Below are positions 6,162 through 10,863 of a stretch of 10,863 bases of DNA, in pieces (position 1 is the stretch's first letter; each line of letters opens with the position of its first letter). The translations under genes were made by a program, and so were the position numbers. Source of the stretch: an uncultured Prevotella sp. (GTDB lineage: Bacteria > Bacteroidota > Bacteroidia > Bacteroidales > Bacteroidaceae); the NCBI GenBank assembly GCA_945637645.1, contig CALZDK010000055.1, positions 1 through 10,863 on the forward strand, in the 5' to 3' direction. Under the pieces are notes generated by a model. It searched no databases. It had not been told where the DNA came from and worked only from the letters and a program-made list of their open reading frames with translations.

Positions 6162-9100
6162 ATGAAATGTGAACATTGTCATAAGGAAAATCGCTCGATA
6201 GCAAAATACTGCCGTTGGTGTGGAAAGCCAATGGCAACGCAGAACGTGCTGTCGAAAATGGTCGGTCTCGACGACGTGAAGTCGCAGCTGAGAACCGTTG
6301 TCGATACCTATACGTTCCTGCAGTCAAGAAAGGACATCGCCAGTGTGAGACTGAGCGTCAATGCAATAATAATAGGTGAGACAGGAACCGGCAAGACCAT
6401 GCTTGCCGAGGTGATAAGGGACTATTTCTACCAGAACAAGATTATAGCAAAGCCAAAACTCACACTCGTGGACGCGGTGGATTACGCACGCTTTGTGGAT
6501 AAGTGGGACGACAACATTAAGAAGGCGAAGGGCGGCATTCTCTTTTTCGACAATGTTCAGAAACTGCTTCCCGACCGCTATTCCAACCAGGTCAATCCGC
6601 TCGACAAGCTGTTTGTGGAGATGGACCATTGGAACGACGACCCCATAGTGATAATATCGGGACTGACACGTGGTCTTGACGATTTCATCGCCAACAACCC
6701 CTCGGTGAGCAACCGATTCAAATATAAGTTCTACCTGCCCACACCGGGATATAAGGAACTCGCCCTGATTTGCCGCAACGTGCTGCGAACAAAATACGGA
6801 CTGGATAGTTTCAGCCTTGATGCAGAGCGCAAGCTGACGCAATTCTTCAAATATCAGGTGAAGACCAAAGACGAGACTTTCGGCTTTGCCCACGAGGCCA
6901 CAAAGGAGGCTGAGGACATCTTCACGTCGTTTATCAGCAGGGGAGTTGACGCACACGTGGTGGAGCCGGATGACATCCGTGGCTATGTGCCGGAGGAACG
7001 GTCTCTCGACGACATACTCTCCGACCTCGACCACTTCATTGGCATGGACGAGGTGAAGAAGGCGGTGAGGGAGATTGCCTACTCGGTGAAAAACGGCATA
7101 GAGCGGCAGGGACGTGGACTCGGCGGCGGAGAGAAAATGTCGATGCACATAGTGCTGACAGGAAACCCCGGAACGGGAAAAACCACGATAGCGAGAAAGT
7201 TAGGAGAGATACTCGCGGCAATAGGATACCTCGACAGCGGACATGTGGTGGAGGTGGACCGCGCCAAGATGGTGAGCCCATATCAGGGAGAGACTCCAAA
7301 ACAGGTTGACCGCCTCTGCGACAAGGCAATGGGTGGAATACTCTTTGTAGATGAGGCTTACACCCTTGCACCCATCAACCAGACAGGAGAGCGCGACCAG
7401 CAGGGAGCGCAAGCTCTGGAGAAACTCATGAAGCGCATGGAGGACGACCGTGGCAAGTTTGTATGCATCGTGGCTGGCTACAGGATGGAGATGGACAACC
7501 TGTTCCGCATCAATCCCGGATTTAAGAGCCGCTTCAACTATTTCCTCAATATCGACGACTATAATCCTTCTGAGCTGTTCAAGATCATGCTCACCTTTGC
7601 CGACGACAAGAAATATATCTTCTCGCCGAAGGCACAGGACAAGGCAATGGAGGTGATAAAAGACCTCTACGATCACCGCGACAAGAACTTCGCCAACGGA
7701 AGGGCAATGAGGCAACTGTTTGACTCCATCTGCAAGCTGCAGGCGGAGCGACTGCAAAAAAACGACCTCTCTTCGTTGAGCAACGACGAGCTGATGACCA
7801 TAGACGAGAGCGACGTGCCATACGACCGCCCGCAGACCGTTGACTACACCGACTGCCTGAAAGAACTCAACGGACTGGTGGGACTGGCGTCGGTGAAACA
7901 GGAAGTTAGCAACCTCGCCTCGTTCATCAACCTTCAGATACAGCGTGGGGCAAAGGATACGTTCCAGGGCAAACACTATATTTTTACAGGAAACCCGGGA
8001 ACGGGAAAGACCACCGTGGCGCGCATCATGGCAAACGTGTTCAAGACACTCGGAGTGCTGCCACGCGGACAACTGGTGGAGGCAGACCGCAGCAGCCTTG
8101 TGGCGGGATTCAGCGGACAGACGGCAATAAAGACCAACCAGCTCGTGGACTCGGCAATAGGCGGCGTGCTGTTCATCGACGAGGCCTATACCTTGAAGTC
8201 AAACGACCAGGACTCCTTCGGAACGGAGGCTATAGACACACTGCTGAAGCGTCTGGAAGACGACCGTGGCAAGTTTGTCTGCATCGTGGCTGGCTACACA
8301 CAGCAGATGCACGACTTCATCGACTCCAACCCCGGACTGAAGAGCCGTTTCACCCAGACCATACATTTCGACGACTACACTGCCGACGAGTTGACACAGA
8401 TATTCCTCAACATGGCTACGGCGCGCAAGTTCAGCGTCAGCGGCGAGATGCGTGCCGCAATACACCGTATGTTTGAGCAGATATGCCTGCGGCGCGACCA
8501 CAATTTCGGCAACGCACGCGAGGCGAGGAAACTCTTCGACGAGTGTGTGGAGCGCCAGAGCCGACGCCTTGTGGAGAACATGGGACACGGACAACTCAAC
8601 GAGGCAGACATGTATGCCCTCACCGAGGCAGACCTGCCACAGGGCGGCAACGACAAGAAGCGCCCGCTCGACGAAGTGCTCAACGACCTCGACGGATTCG
8701 TGGGCATGAGAACGGTGAAGAACATGATCCGCCGCCTTGCCGTACAAAGCATGTTCATGAAGCAGCGATCGGCAAGCGGTGTGGGAAAGGTGCAGCAGAT
8801 GGTGATGAATTTCGTGGTGACGGGAAATCCCGGAACGGGAAAGACATCGCTCGCCAGACTCATGGGAGAGTTGCTGCAGAGCATGGACATACTGCCGTCG
8901 AAGAACGTGATAGAGGCCACACGTGGGCAGATGGTGGGCAAGTATATGGGCGAGACACCGAAACTGGTCAACCGCCTGTGCGACCAGGCTATCGGAGGCG
9001 TGCTGTTCATCGACGAGGCTTACTCCCTCTGCAACGGCAGCGATGACCAGTATGGCCATGAGGCTATCGACACACTTATGAAGCGCATGGAGGACGACCG

Positions 9101-9479
9101 AGGCAAGTTTGTGGTAATCGTGGCAGGATACAAGAACCGTATGGACGCCTTCCTCAACGAAAACCAGGGCTTGGCGAGCCGTTTCACCCACAAGATGCAC
9201 ATCGACGACTATAACGAGGACGAGCTTCTCGCCATATTCAAGAAGATGGCAGCAAAAGAAGACTACACGCTCGCTCCGGAGGCAGAGTTCAAGCTTATGG
9301 GAGCCATCTGCCAAAGGGAGATGGACAAGGGACATTCCTTCGGCAACGCGCGCGAGATGAGGCTCTTGCTCGACGAGACCATAGGCAGACTCTCGGAGAG
9401 GGTTGCCGACATGAATCCCGCCAACATCACCAGCGAGACCTACAAGTTGATTACACCCGACGACGTTGAGATACTGTAG
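6162..9479 (+). CDS. Zinc-ribbon protein with four tandem AAA+ modules (CbxX/CfqX-like)
   Basis: This 1105-residue protein starts with a zinc ribbon (C3, C6, C17, C20). Four AAA+ modules follow. Module 1 (about 30-279) has Walker A GETGTGKT at 72-79 but a Walker B ending Asp130-Asn131, so the catalytic Glu is missing. Modules 2 (280-560), 3 (561-833) and 4 (834-1105) each have Walker A GNPGTGKT (from 334, 610 and 888) and an intact Walker B Asp-Glu (397/398, 673/674, 951/952). They also share the EDDRGKFV-x-IVAGY strand and an SRF arginine, typical of the CbxX/CfqX/SpoVK group that includes the rubisco activase CbbX and ESX EccA proteins. Y/F-x-G-x-T before Walker B fits the pore loop of that group. 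There is no membrane segment. It lies 34 nt after the kinase gene in the same operon. ATP-driven remodelling of a protein partner is expected from the family; the substrate is unknown. Confidence 0.93.
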   Translation: MKCEHCHKENRSIAKYCRWCGKPMATQNVLSKMVGLDDVKSQLRTVVDTYTFLQSRKDIASVRLSVNAIIIGETGTGKTMLAEVIRDYFYQNKIIAKPKLTLVDAVDYARFVDKWDDNIKKAKGGILFFDNVQKLLPDRYSNQVNPLDKLFVEMDHWNDDPIVIISGLTRGLDDFIANNPSVSNRFKYKFYLPTPGYKELALICRNVLRTKYGLDSFSLDAERKLTQFFKYQVKTKDETFGFAHEATKEAEDIFTSFISRGVDAHVVEPDDIRGYVPEERSLDDILSDLDHFIGMDEVKKAVREIAYSVKNGIERQGRGLGGGEKMSMHIVLTGNPGTGKTTIARKLGEILAAIGYLDSGHVVEVDRAKMVSPYQGETPKQVDRLCDKAMGGILFVDEAYTLAPINQTGERDQQGAQALEKLMKRMEDDRGKFVCIVAGYRMEMDNLFRINPGFKSRFNYFLNIDDYNPSELFKIMLTFADDKKYIFSPKAQDKAMEVIKDLYDHRDKNFANGRAMRQLFDSICKLQAERLQKNDLSSLSNDELMTIDESDVPYDRPQTVDYTDCLKELNGLVGLASVKQEVSNLASFINLQIQRGAKDTFQGKHYIFTGNPGTGKTTVARIMANVFKTLGVLPRGQLVEADRSSLVAGFSGQTAIKTNQLVDSAIGGVLFIDEAYTLKSNDQDSFGTEAIDTLLKRLEDDRGKFVCIVAGYTQQMHDFIDSNPGLKSRFTQTIHFDDYTADELTQIFLNMATARKFSVSGEMRAAIHRMFEQICLRRDHNFGNAREARKLFDECVERQSRRLVENMGHGQLNEADMYALTEADLPQGGNDKKRPLDEVLNDLDGFVGMRTVKNMIRRLAVQSMFMKQRSASGVGKVQQMVMNFVVTGNPGTGKTSLARLMGELLQSMDILPSKNVIEATRGQMVGKYMGETPKLVNRLCDQAIGGVLFIDEAYSLCNGSDDQYGHEAIDTLMKRMEDDRGKFVVIVAGYKNRMDAFLNENQGLASRFTHKMHIDDYNEDELLAIFKKMAAKEDYTLAPEAEFKLMGAICQREMDKGHSFGNAREMRLLLDETIGRLSERVADMNPANITSETYKLITPDDVEIL
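6249..9476 (+). repeat. Fourfold tandem AAA+ module array inside the gene
   Basis: The modules begin near 6249, 6999, 7842 and 8661. The last three are 281, 273 and 272 residues long, and their Walker A motifs are 276 and 278 residues apart. Modules 2 and 4 share R-x-LD-x-x-L-x-DLD at the start and GETPK-x-V-x-RLCD before Walker B. Module 3 instead has GQTAIKT, the form usual in single-module CbxX proteins. Module 1 is the most diverged. Confidence 0.85.
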
Positions 9480-9530
9480 CGGGGAAGAGAGAAAAACAAG
9501 TTTAGGAACATAACACTTACATAAAAGAAT

Positions 9531-10106
9531 ATGATAATTTGTCCATATTGCAAGGAGGAGATCGACTCCGGATCACATTATTGCGACCAGTGTGGCAAGA
9601 TGCTGATGTATTGCGCGAAGTGCGGCCATGTCGGAACGGGACGACGCTGCACCTTGTGTGGGGGAATGATGCTCACGGCAGAGGAAATGGAGGCACAGAA
9701 CCAGCAGACCACCATGTCGGACCATTTCTCCGTGCCTATTGCGGCAACACACGGCAAGTCAGAGATGTCCACTTCCATGGTGGATATGAGCATACCGCAG
9801 CTGACACTCGTCAACCGTCAGCTCAATATCAACCTTCAGGCAATAAACGGAGCCGTCATCGGACGCCGTCAAGGACCATACCGAATGCTCTTTGAACACA
9901 ACAAGTATGTGTCGGGAATTCACGCCCAACTGTTTTATAAGAAAGGTGAGGGATGGAGCATAATGGATAAGCACTCCTCCAACGGCACCATGCTCAACAA
10001 GAGGAAACTGGTGCCCGACGTGGGAATGACACTCAACAACGGCGACCTCGTCACGATAGCAAATATCAACCTCCAGGTAATAATAAACAACATATCGAAG
10101 CATTGA
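9531..10106 (+). CDS. Double zinc-ribbon protein with C-terminal FHA domain
   Basis: This 191-residue, probably cytoplasmic protein has two N-terminal zinc ribbons (C4/C7/C18/C21 and C28/C31/C40/C43), a Thr/Ser/Met-rich linker (about 48-88) and an FHA domain (about 89-190). The FHA phosphothreonine-binding residues are present: Gly111-Arg112 in the GR motif, Ser128 and His131 in the S-x-x-H motif, and SSNGT at 149-153. It is therefore expected to read phosphothreonine on the operon's kinase, its substrates or itself. The linker contains adjacent threonines T60-T61 ahead of Met-Ser, recalling the phosphorylated ETTS tail of mycobacterial GarA, although the zinc ribbons make it a different protein. 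The start at 9531 lies 51 nt after the AAA+ stop, with an A-rich leader and no clear Shine-Dalgarno sequence; the spacer shows no hairpin. The stop is 4 nt before the phosphatase ATG. Confidence 0.92.
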   Translation: MIICPYCKEEIDSGSHYCDQCGKMLMYCAKCGHVGTGRRCTLCGGMMLTAEEMEAQNQQTTMSDHFSVPIAATHGKSEMSTSMVDMSIPQLTLVNRQLNINLQAINGAVIGRRQGPYRMLFEHNKYVSGIHAQLFYKKGEGWSIMDKHSSNGTMLNKRKLVPDVGMTLNNGDLVTIANINLQVIINNISKH

Positions 10107-10110
10107 ACCA

Positions 10111-10863
10111 ATGAAGCTAACTAAGATACAAATTACAGCATCGAGCAACGTAGGCTTGGTAAGACACAACAACGAGGACATGGTTCTCGTTCGCAACAAG
10201 TATCTGCGCAACGAGTCTTACAAGACAGAGATAGACTTGGAGACCTGCGACCGCTTTGTGGCGGCAGTGGCTGACGGAATGGGTGGCTACAACGCCGGAG
10301 AGGTGGCAAGCCAGGAAGTGCTCTCAAGCCTGCATTTCTTCATCGGCGACCTGCCAACGAAACTCTCCTCCGCACACTTTATGGAGACACTGGTGGAATG
10401 GCTCAATTCCGCCAACGTGACACTCAACACCAAGGGACAGCTGAGCCCGGAGACGACAAACATGGGGACCACTCTCGTTGGCATCGTGTCGTACGAAGGA
10501 AAGTTCTTCTGGTTCAACTGCGGCGACAGCCGGCTCTACCGCCTGCGCGAGGGAAAACTCACACAGATAACCACCGACCACTCCCTGAGCAACCTCCTGG
10601 GCGAGGCAAAGCACAGCAACGTGGTGACAAACTGCATAGGTGCAGGGTGCACATCGTCATATCTCGACATATTCGAGTTTACCAACAATATCTGCCATGG
10701 CGACATCTATATGCTCTGCTCCGACGGGATGAGCGACATGGTTGACGACCCAAGCATCGAGCAACTGCTCGGCATCGACTGCGACGCAAGCCAGCTCATA
10801 CAGGCTGCCCTCGACGCAGGAGGCTTCGACAATGTCTCTGTTTGCGTAATGAAGATTGTATAA
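10111..10863 (+). CDS. PP2C-family (PPM) Ser/Thr protein phosphatase
   Basis: This 250-residue single-domain protein is a metal-dependent PP2C phosphatase, expected to remove phosphate from Ser/Thr residues. The metal-binding and core motifs are all visible: NNED (Asp23), ADGMGG (Asp55, Gly56), GTTLVGIV (119-126), NCGDSRLYRL (136-145), DHSLSNLL (156-163), SDGMSD (Asp205, Asp209) and GGFDNVSV (Asp240-Asn241). The length is that of a stand-alone bacterial PstP/Stp-type domain, without membrane segment or sensory domain, so it is cytoplasmic. Only 4 nt separate it from the FHA gene, so translation is probably coupled. It is the natural antagonist of the kinase three genes upstream. The TAA is the last codon of the window, so the gene is complete, but whether the operon continues cannot be seen. 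Confidence 0.95.
   Translation: MKLTKIQITASSNVGLVRHNNEDMVLVRNKYLRNESYKTEIDLETCDRFVAAVADGMGGYNAGEVASQEVLSSLHFFIGDLPTKLSSAHFMETLVEWLNSANVTLNTKGQLSPETTNMGTTLVGIVSYEGKFFWFNCGDSRLYRLREGKLTQITTDHSLSNLLGEAKHSNVVTNCIGAGCTSSYLDIFEFTNNICHGDIYMLCSDGMSDMVDDPSIEQLLGIDCDASQLIQAALDAGGFDNVSVCVMKIV

Noticed and set aside
8199..9335. Long open frame on the minus strand inside the AAA+ gene (about 378 codons)
   Set aside because: It is antisense to two intact AAA+ modules. Its low-complexity, His/Leu/Val-rich translation is a shadow of the coding strand, and the parallel frame in the earlier module merely follows the repeat.
4301..9476. CRISPR or DNA-level tandem repeats
   Set aside because: The repeats are long, diverged protein-domain duplications inside reading frames; no short regularly spaced direct repeats were seen anywhere in the window.
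2198..10863. Assignment as an ESX/type VII secretion locus because of the EccA-like AAA+ modules
   Set aside because: No EccC-type FtsK/SpoIIIE ATPase, WXG100 protein or other ESX membrane component is present, and EccA proteins carry a TPR region rather than a zinc ribbon and four modules.
2198..10863. Assignment as a TerY-P triad or a type VI secretion phospho-regulator
   Set aside because: A kinase and a PP2C are present, but there is no vWA (TerY) protein, TerD-like protein or any type VI structural gene in the window. Downstream genes could change this.

Overview
The window suggests a member of the Bacteroidota, plausibly Prevotellaceae. All six genes lie on the plus strand. The evidence is a Bacteroidota-type promoter (TTTG, 19 bp, TAnnTTTG) in the single large intergenic region, A-rich leaders without strong Shine-Dalgarno sequences, and a Bacteroidota-style secreted M13 peptidase. 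The assignment to family level is inference; no rRNA or other taxonomic marker is present.

Layout. 1-96 is the end of an intergenic region carrying a GC-rich imperfect palindrome. 97-2136 encodes a complete exported M13 (neprilysin/PepO-type) zinc endopeptidase and is closed by a clear intrinsic terminator (2166-2200). A promoter directly behind, and partly inside, that terminator (2198-2228) begins a second, unrelated transcription unit that runs to the end of the window. It holds five tightly packed genes: a triple zinc-ribbon protein (2302-3189); a Hanks-type Ser/Thr kinase with a long repeat-bearing middle region and five C-terminal membrane segments (3176-6127); a 1105-residue protein with an N-terminal zinc ribbon and four tandem AAA+ modules (6162-9479); a small double zinc-ribbon plus FHA-domain protein (9531-10106); and a PP2C-type phosphatase (10111-10863) whose stop codon is the last codon of the window.

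How the genes may work together. The second unit contains a writer (kinase), an eraser (PP2C) and a reader (FHA) of phosphothreonine, plus a multi-module CbxX/CfqX-like AAA+ machine. Zinc ribbons recur in three of the five proteins and may be the shared assembly element. The simplest reading is a membrane-anchored phospho-signalling module that controls assembly or remodelling by the AAA+ protein. Its input and its target cannot be seen here. Parts of it resemble known systems (type VI secretion Ppk/Ppp/Fha control, GarA/OdhI FHA switches, TerY-P kinase/phosphatase triads, ESX EccA-type AAA+ proteins), but the hallmark partners of those systems are absent from the window. The operon may continue downstream, since no terminator follows the phosphatase within the window.
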